A stretch of 64,000 nt of DNA from contig CANJIL010000002.1 in NCBI GenBank assembly GCA_947474455.1, forward strand, positions 62,001 through 126,000, read 5' to 3'. A program made the translations under genes and the position numbers. Each line of letters begins with the position of its first letter. The first letter of the stretch is position 1. Below the pieces are notes generated by a model that worked only from the letters and a program-made list of their open reading frames with translations, did no database searches and had not been told where the DNA came from. This stretch comes from Hyphomonadaceae bacterium (lineage in GTDB: Bacteria > Pseudomonadota > Alphaproteobacteria > Caulobacterales > Hyphomonadaceae). Below are positions 1 through 9,262 of this stretch, piece after piece.

Positions 1-1501
1 CGCCGCGCAGACGCGCCAGCTTGTCGAGCTGCAGCTGCCGCACTTTGGCGTTGTCGACCTTGAGCACCGGCACGTCTTCGTTCTCGTTGAGGCGGAACTT
101 GTTCACGCCCACGATCGTCTGCACGCCGCTATCGATCCGCGCCTGCGTCTTGGCGGCGGCTTCCTCGATGCGTAGCTTTGGCACGCCTTCTTCGATGGCT
201 TTCGCCATGCCGCCCATCGCCTCGACTTCCTCAATGTGCGCCCACGCGCGTCTCGCGAGATCGTAGGTCAGCCGTTCGACATAATACGAGCCGCCCCACG
301 GATCGATCGTGCGCAGTACGCCGCCCTCCTGCTGCACGAAGATCTGCGTATTGCGGGCAATGCGTGCGGAGAAGTCGGTCGGAAGGGCCAGCGCTTCATC
401 GAACGCATTGGTGTGCAGGCTTTGCGTCTGCCCGCCGGCCGCCGCCATCGCCTCAAGGCAGGTGCGGATCGTGTTGTTGTAAACGTCCTGCGCCGTCAGC
501 GACCAGCCCGATGTCTGACAGTGCGCGCGCAGCGACAGCGATTTGTCGCTCTTCGGATTGAACTGCTTCACCAGCTTCGCCCACAGCAGGCGACCGGCGC
601 GCATCTTCGCAACTTCCATGAAGTAGTTCATGCCGATCGCCCAGAAGAACGACAAGCGCGGCGCGAACTTGTCAACGTCCAGCCCTGCCGCCATCCCGGC
701 GCGGATATACTCGACGCCGTCGGCCAGCGTGTAGGCGAGCTCTAGATCCGCCGTCGCTCCCGCTTCCTGCATGTGATAGCCGGAGATCGAGATCGAGTTG
801 AACTTCGGCATGTTCTGCGAGGAGTACGCGAAGATGTCCGAGATGATCCGCATCGAAGGGCGGGGCGGATAGATGTAGGTGTTCCGCACCATAAACTCTT
901 TTAGGATGTCGTTCTGGATCGTGCCCGACAGCTTCGCCGCAGGAACGCCCTGTTCCTCCGCCGCCACGATGAACAGCGACATGATCGGCAGCACCGCGCC
1001 GTTCATCGTCATCGACACGCTCATCTGGTCTAGCGGGATGCCCGCGAACAGCGTGCGCATGTCGTAGATCGAGTCGATCGCCACGCCGGCCATACCGACA
1101 TCGCCCGTCACGCGTGGATGATCAGAGTCATAGCCCCGGTGCGTCGCCAGATCGAACGCCACCGAAAGACCCTTCTGACCAGCGGCCAGATTGCGCCGGT
1201 AGAACGCATTCGAATCTTCCGCCGTCGAGAACCCGGCATACTGCCGGATCGTCCACGGCTGGTTGGTGTACATGGTGGGGTAGGGGCCGCGTCCAAACGG
1301 CGCAATCCCTGGATAGTCATCCAGGAAGTCCAGGCCGTTGGCGTCCGCTCCGGTATAGACCGGCTTCACCGGAACACCTTCCGGCGTCTCCCAAACCGCA
1401 TTGGCGCCCGCCCCGGCCAAAGCCTCCCACGCCTTGATGTCAGCCCCGGCTGAAGCCTCCCCCAGCGGGAGTTTCGTAAAATCGGGGAAAGTCACGGCCA
1501 T
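1..1501 (-). CDS. mutB: Methylmalonyl-CoA mutase large (catalytic) subunit, partial
   Basis: Adenosylcobalamin-dependent isomerisation of (R)-methylmalonyl-CoA to succinyl-CoA, used in propionate and branched-chain catabolism; cytoplasmic. About 500 N-terminal codons are present and the gene runs off the left edge, so the C-terminal B12-binding domain is not seen. The start is the ATG at 1501 (protein begins [10 protein letters not shown]), preceded by GGAGAG. The block [20 protein letters not shown] at about residues 75-94 is the family's TIM-barrel signature, and the frame continues without interruption through typical mutase sequence. The small subunit (9263-11263) is on the same strand but 7.8 kb upstream, so the usual mutA-mutB operon is split here. 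Confidence 0.95.
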   Translation of the reverse strand, partial: MAVTFPDFTKLPLGEASAGADIKAWEALAGAGANAVWETPEGVPVKPVYTGADANGLDFLDDYPGIAPFGRGPYPTMYTNQPWTIRQYAGFSTAEDSNAFYRRNLAAGQKGLSVAFDLATHRGYDSDHPRVTGDVGMAGVAIDSIYDMRTLFAGIPLDQMSVSMTMNGAVLPIMSLFIVAAEEQGVPAAKLSGTIQNDILKEFMVRNTYIYPPRPSMRIISDIFAYSSQNMPKFNSISISGYHMQEAGATADLELAYTLADGVEYIRAGMAAGLDVDKFAPRLSFFWAIGMNYFMEVAKMRAGRLLWAKLVKQFNPKSDKSLSLRAHCQTSGWSLTAQDVYNNTIRTCLEAMAAAGGQTQSLHTNAFDEALALPTDFSARIARNTQIFVQQEGGVLRTIDPWGGSYYVERLTYDLARRAWAHIEEVEAMGGMAKAIEEGVPKLRIEEAAAKTQARIDSGVQTIVGVNKFRLNENEDVPVLKVDNAKVRQLQLDKLARLRG

Positions 1502-1740
1502 CAGAGGGCTCTCCGGAACGCGGATTCGACTAGGGTTTTCCTAGCACCGACAGGTCGCGCCATGAAAGCCTTCGCAATCACGGAGAGAGCTCCTCATGTC
1601 GCGTTCATGAAGCCCGGCTTACAGCCTCTCCCCGTACACGCAACTGCGACGACTGCTGCCCGGCTGCCGTTTCAAGCTTGCGATCGCACGATAGCGCAGG
1701 AATATGGATCTCTCCCCGGGTGCAGCTGAAGGAAAAGACC

Positions 1741-2025
1741 ATGACCCTAAGCAAAATAGCCCTCATCTCCGCTATTGCCGCGATGATCGCCGGGCCCGCG
1801 CTGGCCCAGCCGCCCACCCCGGAGGAGCGCGCTGCCCGGTTCGAAGCCGCTGACAAGAACAAGGACGGCAAGCTGGACAAAGCCGAGTTCGTCGCCAGCC
1901 TGCCGGAAGCGGCGCAGGCGATGGCTGACCAGATCTGGTCAGCCCGTGTTGACACCGACGGCGATGGCTTTGTCACCAGGGAGCAGTTCATGGCGCTCCG
2001 CATGGGCCCGCCGCGCACGCAGTGA
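1741..2025 (+). CDS. Exported EF-hand calcium-binding protein
   Basis: Small (94 aa) secreted protein. It has an N-terminal signal peptide ending near ALA-Q (residues 20-23). EF-hand 1 (residues 38-50, DKNKDGKLDKAEF) has all expected ligands. EF-hand 2 (71-83, DTDGDGFVTREQF) has Gln instead of Glu at loop position 12, so its Ca2+ affinity or coordination may be altered. The start is chosen at 1741 because GAAGGA lies just upstream and because it puts the signal peptide at the very N-terminus. It is divergent from mutB across about 240 bases. Probably a periplasmic calcium sensor or buffer; the partner is unknown. Confidence 0.85.
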   Translation: MTLSKIALISAIAAMIAGPALAQPPTPEERAARFEAADKNKDGKLDKAEFVASLPEAAQAMADQIWSARVDTDGDGFVTREQFMALRMGPPRTQ

Positions 2026-2120
2026 CGGCGCGCGCCTCAGATCGCGCCGGTCAAACTTTCCCTTTGCCGGGTCCGTGTCTATTCCTATGACCGGACAACA
2101 CGGTGTGGAGAAGACGGCCG

Positions 2121-3011
2121 ATGCGGACCCTGATCGCAATCGCCACGGTCCTTTGCGGGCTCGCGGTCGCCGCCGCTGATGCCCAGGAGTCTTACCGCGC
2201 GCCCCGCACCTGGCTGGGTCATCCCGACATGCAGGGCTACTGGACGAACGAGACCAAGACCCGTCTCGAACGCCCCGTGGAGATGGGCGACCGGCTGATC
2301 CTGACGCCGGAAGAAGCGGCCGAGCTCGACTCATTTTCGGTTTTCCATCCTGCCATGCGCGTGAATGGCCAACCGCGCACCAGTTTCATCACCAATCCCG
2401 TCAATGGCCAGGTGCCGCCCATGAAGTCCGGCGTGACCCCCGACACAAACCGCCGCACGGCGCTCTTGCCCGGTGAGAGATACACGGATGGTCCCGAACT
2501 GCAGCTCATCGACGACCGCTGCATCCTGCCTGTCGGAAGCAATGCCGGCCCGATCATGCTGCCGCTTTCTGGCAACTCCAACTACCAGATCATCCAAGCC
2601 GAGCACTACGTGGTCATTCTCGTTGAGATGATCCACGATGCACGCATCGTGCGATTGAACGGCAAGCACCGGACCGACGGCCGGCGCCCCTATCTTGGCG
2701 ACTCCATCGGCTGGTACGAGGGCGAAACCCTTGTTGTTGAAAGCACCAATTTCCCGCCGGAACAGCTCTTCCGCGGCTCCTGGCAAAACCTGAAGGTCAC
2801 AGAGCGCTTCACGCGCGTGAAGCAAGACCGGTTGCTCTACCAGTTCACCGTCGAAGACCCGACAAAATGGGACCAGCCATGGGGCGGCGAGTACGAATTC
2901 CGCCCCTCAGCCGCTCCCATCGAGGAATACGCCTGCCGTGAAGGCGAAGTCTCTGTGCCCGCCATGCTGCTGGCGGCGCGGCGGCGCGAAGCGGCGGGTC
3001 TCGAGAAATAG
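2121..3011 (+). CDS. Conserved exported protein of unknown function
   Basis: Protein of 296 aa with a clear Sec signal peptide (MRTLIAIATVLCGLAVAAAD, mature from about DAQES). ATG 2121 is preferred over GTG 2103 because GGAGAAG sits 7 nt in front of it. The mature part contains GWYEGETLVVESTNF, a hallmark of a widespread proteobacterial family of secreted hypothetical proteins often found beside oxidoreductases. No catalytic motif is recognised. It follows the EF-hand gene by 95 bases on the same strand and could be co-transcribed. Function not known. Confidence 0.75.
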   Translation: MRTLIAIATVLCGLAVAAADAQESYRAPRTWLGHPDMQGYWTNETKTRLERPVEMGDRLILTPEEAAELDSFSVFHPAMRVNGQPRTSFITNPVNGQVPPMKSGVTPDTNRRTALLPGERYTDGPELQLIDDRCILPVGSNAGPIMLPLSGNSNYQIIQAEHYVVILVEMIHDARIVRLNGKHRTDGRRPYLGDSIGWYEGETLVVESTNFPPEQLFRGSWQNLKVTERFTRVKQDRLLYQFTVEDPTKWDQPWGGEYEFRPSAAPIEEYACREGEVSVPAMLLAARRREAAGLEK

Positions 3012-3016
3012 CGGCT

Positions 3017-3652
3017 CTACTCTCGCGTGAACGCAAACACCGCGTTGCCACGGCTGTCGGCTCCGCTGGTGCCAAAGTCTCCGCCGGGATATTCGGCCAG
3101 CAGCTTCAGCCTCCCGTGCGGCAGGAAAGCCCGCCAAGGATCGCCAACCAGAACCTCGATCCGCGCCGCCAGGCACCGATCCAGAAACGCCGTCACTCGC
3201 GCAGCAAGGCCCGCCTCGTAGAACAGATCACCCACCATCACGATGTCCACATCCGGCGGCGATCCTATCGTGACATCGCCATGGAAGGTCTCAATGTTGA
3301 CGCCGTTCGCTGCAGCGTTCAGCTCTATCGCCACGATGGCATAGCGATCGACATCGGCAGCCGTCACATAACTTGCGCCAGACATGGCCCCCGCAATCCC
3401 GACGATGCCGGAGCCCGCGCCAAGATCGAGAACACGCCGCCCCGCGACGCTCTCGCGATGATCCAGAACATGGCGCGCCAGCGCGAGGCCGCCGCCCCAA
3501 TGATACGCCCAGTAAGGCGTGTCAAAGCTCTTGTCTGTCTGGGCAAAGCGCGAAAGCCCGCTTCCCGGTCCGGCCTTGTGCAGCCGGATCTCGGGCACGG
3601 ACGGAACCGGCGTCAGAGGCAGATTTGCCTCTATCAGCTGCCGTATCCGCAA
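3017..3652 (-). CDS. ETF-beta lysine methyltransferase family (METTL20-like)
   Basis: SAM-dependent class I methyltransferase of 211 aa. PYWAYHWGGGLALAR (46-60), VLDLGAGSG (74-82, SAM motif I) and GDLFYE (141-146) match the ETFBKMT/METTL20 family. Human and alphaproteobacterial members of that family methylate lysines in the recognition loop of electron transfer flavoprotein beta. The predicted start is TTG 3652 with GGAAG 11 nt upstream; no better ATG is in frame. It is convergent with the preceding gene (stops 5 bases apart). No etf genes are in the window, so the substrate is inferred from family only. Confidence 0.82.
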   Translation of the reverse strand: MRIRQLIEANLPLTPVPSVPEIRLHKAGPGSGLSRFAQTDKSFDTPYWAYHWGGGLALARHVLDHRESVAGRRVLDLGAGSGIVGIAGAMSGASYVTAADVDRYAIVAIELNAAANGVNIETFHGDVTIGSPPDVDIVMVGDLFYEAGLAARVTAFLDRCLAARIEVLVGDPWRAFLPHGRLKLLAEYPGGDFGTSGADSRGNAVFAFTRE

Positions 3653-3762
3653 CGATGTGATAGCTTCCGAAATTGCTCCCTCCAGATCGGACGATCACCT
3701 CTTTGCCTTGACGCCCCGGCTTGGGCAATGTCAGCAGCGAACCAGCACATGAGAAGCAAGCC

Positions 3763-4563
3763 ATGGCCGACGCCAACAGTATGAAAGGCAAGCGGGCTAT
3801 CGTCACCGGCGGCGGCACTGGCCTCGGCGCAGCAACAGCGCTTGGCCTCGCCAGACGCGGCGTCAACGTCTGCATCAACTACAACTCAAGCTCCGGCGCT
3901 GCGGAAGGCGCTGTCGCCGCGTGCCGCAATCTTGGCGTCGAAGCATTCGCGGTGCAGGCCGATGTCGGCGAAGACGCACACTGCCGCGCTTTGGTCGATG
4001 CAGCCGTCAGGAAGCTCGGCGGCCTCGACATCCTCGTCAACAATGCTGGCATCACCAAATTCGCCAAGCACTCCGACCTCGATGCCCTCGACGCCGAAGA
4101 CTTCCTGCGCCTCTACAAGGTCAACGTCGTCGCCGTCTACCAGATGACCCGCGCAGCTCAGCCGCATCTCGCTGCAACAGGGAAGGGGACAATCGTTAAC
4201 GTCTCGTCCATCGCCGGCGTCACTGGCATCGGCTCGTCGATCGCCTACGCCTCGACCAAGGGCGCTCTCAACACAATGACACTGTCTCTCGCGCGCGCCC
4301 TCGCGCCGGCGATCCGCGTCAACGCGGTGTGCCCCGGCTATATCGGGTCCGGCTGGTTTACGAAGTATCAGGGAGATGAAGTGGAAGCCCAGACGGCCGC
4401 GGCGGTCGCCAGCTCGACGCCCCTCCGCGTCGCCTCGATGCCCGAAGACATTGCCGAAACGATCCTGTTCTTCGCTGGCCCGGAAAGCCGCCACGTCACC
4501 GGCGAGTTCATCATTGTCGACGCCGGCATGCATCTTGGCTACGCCCCGTTGCGGGCTAGATAG
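3763..4563 (+). CDS. SDR-family oxidoreductase
   Basis: NAD(P)-dependent short-chain dehydrogenase/reductase, 266 aa, the normal size for a classical SDR. It shows the cofactor motif TGGGTGLG near residue 15, NNAG, the catalytic Ser in NVSSIAG and the catalytic YASTK. ATG 3763 is chosen because GAGAAG precedes it and because the Rossmann strand (KGKRAIVTGGG) then starts close to the N-terminus; ATG-like codons from 3721 are in frame but lack a ribosome site. The sequence resembles 3-oxoacyl-ACP reductase/FabG-like enzymes, but the substrate cannot be assigned. It lies 25 bases before the DUF1906 gene. Confidence 0.85.
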   Translation: MADANSMKGKRAIVTGGGTGLGAATALGLARRGVNVCINYNSSSGAAEGAVAACRNLGVEAFAVQADVGEDAHCRALVDAAVRKLGGLDILVNNAGITKFAKHSDLDALDAEDFLRLYKVNVVAVYQMTRAAQPHLAATGKGTIVNVSSIAGVTGIGSSIAYASTKGALNTMTLSLARALAPAIRVNAVCPGYIGSGWFTKYQGDEVEAQTAAAVASSTPLRVASMPEDIAETILFFAGPESRHVTGEFIIVDAGMHLGYAPLRAR

Positions 4564-4587
4564 CAAACAGCAAGTCAGGAGGGACTC

Positions 4588-5721
4588 ATGGCCCAGCGCC
4601 TCAATCGCCGCGACTTTCTCCTGACTTCTTCCGCCTCCATTGCGACCACAGCACTGATCGGCTGCGAATCGGCGCCGCCTGTATCGCCCACACCAGCTGT
4701 TCCCATCGCCTCAGTTTTCCCGCTGATCGCCGACACCGCCTCGCGTCTCGACGTCGCAAGAGCCAAAGCCCTCCGCGCCCACGGCGTCCGCACCGTCTTC
4801 CGGTACTACTCGCAACTCCCACCCAGTCTGCCGGGCAAGGAGCTGCAGCCGGAAGAGGCAAAGATCATTCTCGGCGAAGGCCTCTCAATTGGCAGCGTCT
4901 TTCAGCACTTCAACAACTGCTTCCGCACCTTCGAAAATAACTGGGGCAAGGAAGACGCCGAACAGGCGCTCCGCATGGCCGAAGCCGCCGGCCAGCCCGA
5001 AGGCTCCGCCATCTATTTCGGCGTCGACGCCGACTGGCCCTACGCCGCCATGCGCGATCCCGTCATCAAATACTTCGAGGATCTGAAGCGCGCCTTCGAA
5101 GGCTCGAACATCGCGGTCGGCGTATACTCTAACGGCTGCCTCTGCAACGCCGTCCGCGAGAAGGGGCTCGCGCAATATTTTTGGCTCTCGGGCTCAACCG
5201 GCCATTCCGGCACCCAAGCCTTCTACAACACCAACAGCTGGACACTCTTCCAGAACGCGCTCGACATCACGCCGCCGCAGATCGGCTACGCTATCGACAC
5301 CAACCTCGCCAACCCCGCCACGCGCGGCTATTTCGGCCAGTGGCTCGACCGCGGCGCACGCCTCGCCTCGCATCTCGAAGGCGACGTGGAGCAGACATTC
5401 ACGTCCCGCGCTTTCCTCCGGGCCAACACCGAAGTTGTAGAGGACCTTAATCCCGGCGCCGCATCGCTGGCCACCGTCCGCAAGGACCAGAACATTCGCC
5501 GCATCAGCGTGTCGGGCGACCGCACGCGCATCACGACCCAGGAAGGCGCCGCCACGCGCGCCGCGCCCTCCGTCACCGGCTGGGTCCCCACCGCCTCGCT
5601 CGCAGACATGAACCGCTTCCCCGACAACAGCTCGAACTACGGCCTCTGCGGCGCCGCCACGGCGCTTACAGATACTTTCAAATATCAGAATTGCGACCGC
5701 GCGACATCGCGTCTACGCTAG
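4588..5721 (+). CDS. Tat-exported DUF1906 (Rv2525c-like) lipoprotein
   Basis: Protein of 377 aa. The N-terminus has a twin-arginine signal (NRRDFLLTS) followed by a lipobox (TALIGC), so it is predicted to be exported folded and lipidated. The central part (about 45-260) is the DUF1906/Rv2525c glycoside-hydrolase-like barrel, with acidic residues in IYFGVDADW that match the usual active-site position. The last 90 residues (GDRTRITTQEGAATR...) look like a small beta domain, possibly SH3-like. Strong RBS AGGAGGG before ATG 4588. It is 36 bases upstream of a second RR/lipobox protein (SOD-like), suggesting a two-gene envelope unit. In actinobacteria the family is linked to cell-wall glycans; its function here is inferred. 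Confidence 0.82.
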   Translation: MAQRLNRRDFLLTSSASIATTALIGCESAPPVSPTPAVPIASVFPLIADTASRLDVARAKALRAHGVRTVFRYYSQLPPSLPGKELQPEEAKIILGEGLSIGSVFQHFNNCFRTFENNWGKEDAEQALRMAEAAGQPEGSAIYFGVDADWPYAAMRDPVIKYFEDLKRAFEGSNIAVGVYSNGCLCNAVREKGLAQYFWLSGSTGHSGTQAFYNTNSWTLFQNALDITPPQIGYAIDTNLANPATRGYFGQWLDRGARLASHLEGDVEQTFTSRAFLRANTEVVEDLNPGAASLATVRKDQNIRRISVSGDRTRITTQEGAATRAAPSVTGWVPTASLADMNRFPDNSSNYGLCGAATALTDTFKYQNCDRATSRLR

Positions 5722-5756
5722 CCAGGGACTCTTGGGGGACACCAAGGGAGACAACT

Positions 5757-6452
5757 ATGCTCGACAGAAGAAGCCTCATCGCCGGCGGCGCCGTGCTCGC
5801 CGCTGGCGCGGCAATAACTGGGTGCGCCACAGCCCAGACACCCGGGGCTGCACCAGCAACCTGGACGCCGAGGCCGCTTCCTTTTGATCCCAAATCGATC
5901 CCGGGCCTTTCCGAGAAGCTTCTCGTCAGCCACCACGACAACAACTATGCTGGCGCGGTGAAGCGCCTCGGCGATATTGAGTCGCAACTGCGCCAGACCG
6001 ATTTCAGCACGGCGCCGGGCTTCCTCATCAACGGGCTCAAGCGCGAAGAACTGATGGCTCTGAATTCGATGATCCTGCACGAGGTTTATTTCTCCTGCCT
6101 CGGCAAGGGCGGCTCGAAACCCGGCGCGGATCTCGCTCGTCAGATCGAAACCGACTTCGGCAGCCACGACCGCTGGCGCTCCGAATTCATCGGCATGGGC
6201 AAGGCTCTCGGCGGGGGCTCCGGCTGGGTCCTGCTGGCCTGGTCGGCGCGCATGGGTCGCCTGATCAACCAGTGGGCCTCGGACCACACGCTCACCGCTG
6301 CTGACGGCGGCGTTCTGGTCGCGCTCGACATGTACGAGCATGCCTATCACATAGACTACGGCGCCAAGGCCGCCGATTACGTTAACGCCTACATGGGCGC
6401 GCTCGACTGGACGGTAGCCGACAAGAGCTTCGCCGCGCGACAGAAATCCTAG
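5757..6452 (+). CDS. Divergent Fe/Mn superoxide-dismutase-like lipoprotein
   Basis: Protein of 231 aa with an N-terminal RR signal and lipobox (DRRSLIAGG...AITGC, Cys23). The rest is the Fe/Mn-SOD fold. Aligned by eye to E. coli SodB, the four metal ligands are kept (H59, H108, D191, H195; the last pair in DMYEHAYHID). The second shell is lost: His30 becomes N63, Tyr34 becomes A67 and Gln69 becomes S104. It could therefore bind metal without normal SOD activity. Start ATG 5757 with AAGGGAG upstream. It follows the Tat DUF1906 gene by 36 bases. A canonical FeSOD is encoded separately at 20981-21583. Confidence 0.85.
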   Translation: MLDRRSLIAGGAVLAAGAAITGCATAQTPGAAPATWTPRPLPFDPKSIPGLSEKLLVSHHDNNYAGAVKRLGDIESQLRQTDFSTAPGFLINGLKREELMALNSMILHEVYFSCLGKGGSKPGADLARQIETDFGSHDRWRSEFIGMGKALGGGSGWVLLAWSARMGRLINQWASDHTLTAADGGVLVALDMYEHAYHIDYGAKAADYVNAYMGALDWTVADKSFAARQKS

Positions 6453-6502
6453 CGGCAACCGTTACAAGGCGTATGCTGAGGTGTATGGGAAGGGGACGCC
6501 CC

Positions 6503-7087
6503 ATGCCCATGTTCCACGCTGGCAATCGCGATATTCAGACGATGTTCGGCTCCGCGGCCTTGGCGGACCGTCTCGTCGAACGGCTGCGCCATTCCGAATT
6601 CACCGACGACGACAAGGCCTTCATCGAGTCGCTGGAATTCTTCTTCCTCGCCACCTGCGCGCCGGATGGCCAGCCCGATTGTTCCTTCAAGGGCGGCGCC
6701 CCGGGCTTCGTCCGCATCATTGCGCCGGACCTGCTTGTCTGGCCGGACTATGACGGCAACGGCATGTTCAAGAGCCTCGGCAACATCGTTACGCATTCTG
6801 CCGTCGGGCTGCTCTTCATCCGCATGGGCGACAAGCCGAAGCGCCTCCGCGTCAACGGCCATGCCGCAGTGTCGTTCGACGATCCGCTGATCGGCCAGTT
6901 CCCCGGCGCGCAGGGCATAGTCCGCTTCGCGCCCGCCGACATCTTCCCCAATTGTCCCCGCTACATTCCCGACCCCGCCGCCGCGAAACCTTCGCCCTAT
7001 GTGCCGCAGAAGGACCAGCCGCTCGTCGAGCCCGGCTGGAAAGATAACGCCGCCTGGAAAGATCTCGTACCTCCAAGGAAGGCCTGA
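6503..7087 (+). CDS. Pyridoxamine 5'-phosphate oxidase-family (FMN-binding split barrel) protein
   Basis: Protein of 194 aa from ATG 6503, which is preceded by GGAAGGGGA; an in-frame ATG at 6473 lacks a site and adds only a basic tail. The stretch FLATCAPDGQPDCSFKGGAP and the strand that follows are typical of the PNPOx-like split-barrel fold, and the sequence around GNGMFKSLGNI matches related FMN proteins. It is unlikely to be PdxH itself, because the C-terminal PdxH dimer domain is missing. It lies 50 bases downstream of the SOD-like gene on the same strand. Substrate unknown. Confidence 0.75.
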   Translation: MPMFHAGNRDIQTMFGSAALADRLVERLRHSEFTDDDKAFIESLEFFFLATCAPDGQPDCSFKGGAPGFVRIIAPDLLVWPDYDGNGMFKSLGNIVTHSAVGLLFIRMGDKPKRLRVNGHAAVSFDDPLIGQFPGAQGIVRFAPADIFPNCPRYIPDPAAAKPSPYVPQKDQPLVEPGWKDNAAWKDLVPPRKA

Positions 7088-7088
7088 G

Positions 7089-7903
7089 ATGCAGGGCGTC
7101 ATCGAAAAGCATTGATGCTCATGGCCGCCGGCAACGCTGTCTCGCCGGCCATCACATCACCGGCTTCTGGCCCAACGCCCCCATTTTCAGGTTCATGGCG
7201 CTCTGCGAGTTCCGCACGCCGCCCGCAGCCGGTAAGGACACCGATGAATATCCACTGCGCACCGCCGACCCGATGGCGTAGTTCAAGTCACTGAAGCCAT
7301 GGTGCATGAGCTTGCGCCTCCACCACACCGAAAGCCAGCGCAGCCCTCATCAACAGACCGATATGCCGGACCGCATGCTGGTCGGCTTCGTCAGCGGCGG
7401 CCCGCGCTGGCTGATCGAAGCCGCAGGCCAGGATCGCTCCGAACTGTGGCGCGACTTTCATCCCTTCGGCGAGCGCGGCGACGCCAAGCGCTGGCTATGC
7501 ATCAATATCCTGCAGGCCGAGATCGACCCTTCCGACGCCGAACCCGTCGCGCTTCCCGTCACCCTGTCAGACCTGCGCACCGTGCTCGCCGAGATAGAGG
7601 CTTACGCCCGCGAGGAGGGCTGCACTTATTTCGCGGACGGCTTCGCCAGCGCCGCGCAAGCACTCACGAGAAGGACTGTCGAAGACGCGCCACGGCTGGC
7701 GGATATCCGCCGCTGCATCGGCTTCAGCGACGCCCAGCTCAAGGTCCTGCAGGCGATCAACCGCGCGTGGGTTTTCGGCTGCATGGGTTCATAGAATGAC
7801 CTCGGCGCAGGTGGAGCGCGTTACGACAACCTGTCGGAACGCCTGTTCGCCGCCCTCAACGACAGCATCGCCAGCCTCGCCAACTCCACCTACTGCAGCC
7901 TGA
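7089..7903 (+). pseudogene. Broken gene of unknown function: two in-frame stops and a frameshift
   Basis: One reading frame carries protein-like sequence from about 7120 to 7900 (HITGFWPNAPIFRFMALCEF..., then GFVSGGPRWLIEA..., then GGARYDNLSERLFAALNDSI). It is cut by TAG at 7279-7281 and again by TAG at 7792-7794. A plausible start (ATG 7089, MQGVIEKH) directly after the PNPOx gene is in a different frame, so a frameshift near 7110 is also likely. The longest uninterrupted piece is 7306-7794 (162 aa). I do not recognise the family. The 3' end meets the stop codon of the convergent PQQ-dehydrogenase gene at 7904. Confidence 0.6.
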
Positions 7904-9172
7904 TCACGCTGCCGGCGTTACGCGCAACACCTTACCCGCATCGTCCACCAGCACGTAGAGCGCCCCATCCGGCGCTTGTACGATGTCGCGAATACGACCC
8001 TGATCCGTCAGCACCCGCTCCTCGCCGATGACCTTGTCGCCATCAAGCTTGAGCCGCACGATGTCTCTGGTCTTCAGCCCGCTTGCGAGAATGTCGCCTT
8101 TCCACGGGAAGAGATTGCCCGTGTAGAAGATCATATCCCCGGGCGCGATCACTGGGTCAAAATAGTAGACCGGTTGCTCCATGCCTTCCTTGGCGGTGAT
8201 GCCTTCGCCGATCGGATTGCCCGGATAGTCGATGCAGTAGCAAATGACCGGCCAGCCATAATTCTTGCCCGCCTCGGGAATGTTGATCTCGTCACCACCG
8301 CGCGGCCCGTGCTCAATCGTCCACAGCTTGCCGGTGCCGGGATGGATCGCCGCGCCCTGCACGTTGCGATGGCCATAGCTCCAGACCTCCGGCTTTGCAT
8401 CCGTGCGCCCCGCGAACGGATTGCCCTCCGCCGCCTTTCCGTCCGCCGTCAGCCGCAGAACCTTGCCGAGATGCGTGTTGATGTCCTGCGCCAGAACGCG
8501 CGACTCCGGAACCTGCCGGTCGCCAACTGTGAGGTAGAGGTTGCCAGCAGAATCCCATTCAAGGTTCGAGCCAAAGTGTCCGGTTGATTCCCACGCCGGC
8601 TCCTGTCGGAAGATGATCTGCACGCCTTCCAGTTTGCTGTTGTCAGCCGAGAGTTTCCCGCGCGCCAGACTGGTCGAGGTCTTCCCGCCATCGCGCGTTT
8701 CCGCGAAGCTGAGATAGACCGTTCGCATCGTCATGAAGTCCGGCCCAAGCGAAACGTCGTGCAGTCCGCCCTGGCTCCGCGTATCCACCTTCGGAACGCC
8801 GGTCACTTCCGTCTTCGCCTTGCCCGGCACGATCCGCCACAGCTTGCCAGTCTTGGACGCCACCAGCAGCGATCCATCGCCCGGCAGCACCGCCGATCCC
8901 CACGGATGATCGATCCCGTCAGCTATCGTCTCGACTTTCAGGGCGACGTTCGACTTCGATTCCGGCGCCCGCGTCTGCTCCGGGAAAGCAGGGACAGCGT
9001 CTGCCTTGTTCGCCGCATCCTGCCGCACCGGCGCACCGCGCGCAGGCGTCTGCGGCTCGTCAGCCTGCGCCGTTCGTGCGTCTGTCACAGCTGAGGATGG
9101 ACCGCAGGCCGTCAGAACAAGGCTCAGAGCGGTCGAAAAAGTAAGGGCGGTTGAGAGGACAATAGCGCGCAT
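7904..9172 (-). CDS. PQQ-dependent sugar dehydrogenase-type lipoprotein
   Basis: Soluble-type PQQ glucose/aldose-sugar-dehydrogenase fold (Asd/YliI-like six-bladed propeller), 422 aa. The start is ATG 9172 with AAGGGAG upstream. Signal peptide with lipobox SLVLTAC, then a Pro/Ala-rich linker to about residue 75. The catalytic domain contains GIDHPWGSAVLPGDGSLLVA, GGLHDVSLGPDF (active-site His), GHRNVQGAAIHP and EHGPRGGDEIN, all family landmarks. It probably oxidises an aldose in the periplasm or at the outer membrane when PQQ is available. It lies 90 bases downstream of mutA on the same strand. Confidence 0.88.
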   Translation of the reverse strand: MRAIVLSTALTFSTALSLVLTACGPSSAVTDARTAQADEPQTPARGAPVRQDAANKADAVPAFPEQTRAPESKSNVALKVETIADGIDHPWGSAVLPGDGSLLVASKTGKLWRIVPGKAKTEVTGVPKVDTRSQGGLHDVSLGPDFMTMRTVYLSFAETRDGGKTSTSLARGKLSADNSKLEGVQIIFRQEPAWESTGHFGSNLEWDSAGNLYLTVGDRQVPESRVLAQDINTHLGKVLRLTADGKAAEGNPFAGRTDAKPEVWSYGHRNVQGAAIHPGTGKLWTIEHGPRGGDEINIPEAGKNYGWPVICYCIDYPGNPIGEGITAKEGMEQPVYYFDPVIAPGDMIFYTGNLFPWKGDILASGLKTRDIVRLKLDGDKVIGEERVLTDQGRIRDIVQAPDGALYVLVDDAGKVLRVTPAA

Positions 9173-9262
9173 CGCAGGTCTCCCTTGAGGCCCCCATCTT
9201 GGCAGATAGACTGCGAAGCCGGAAAGCCCAGCTAACCCCACGTCACGAAAACCTGAGGGCTC

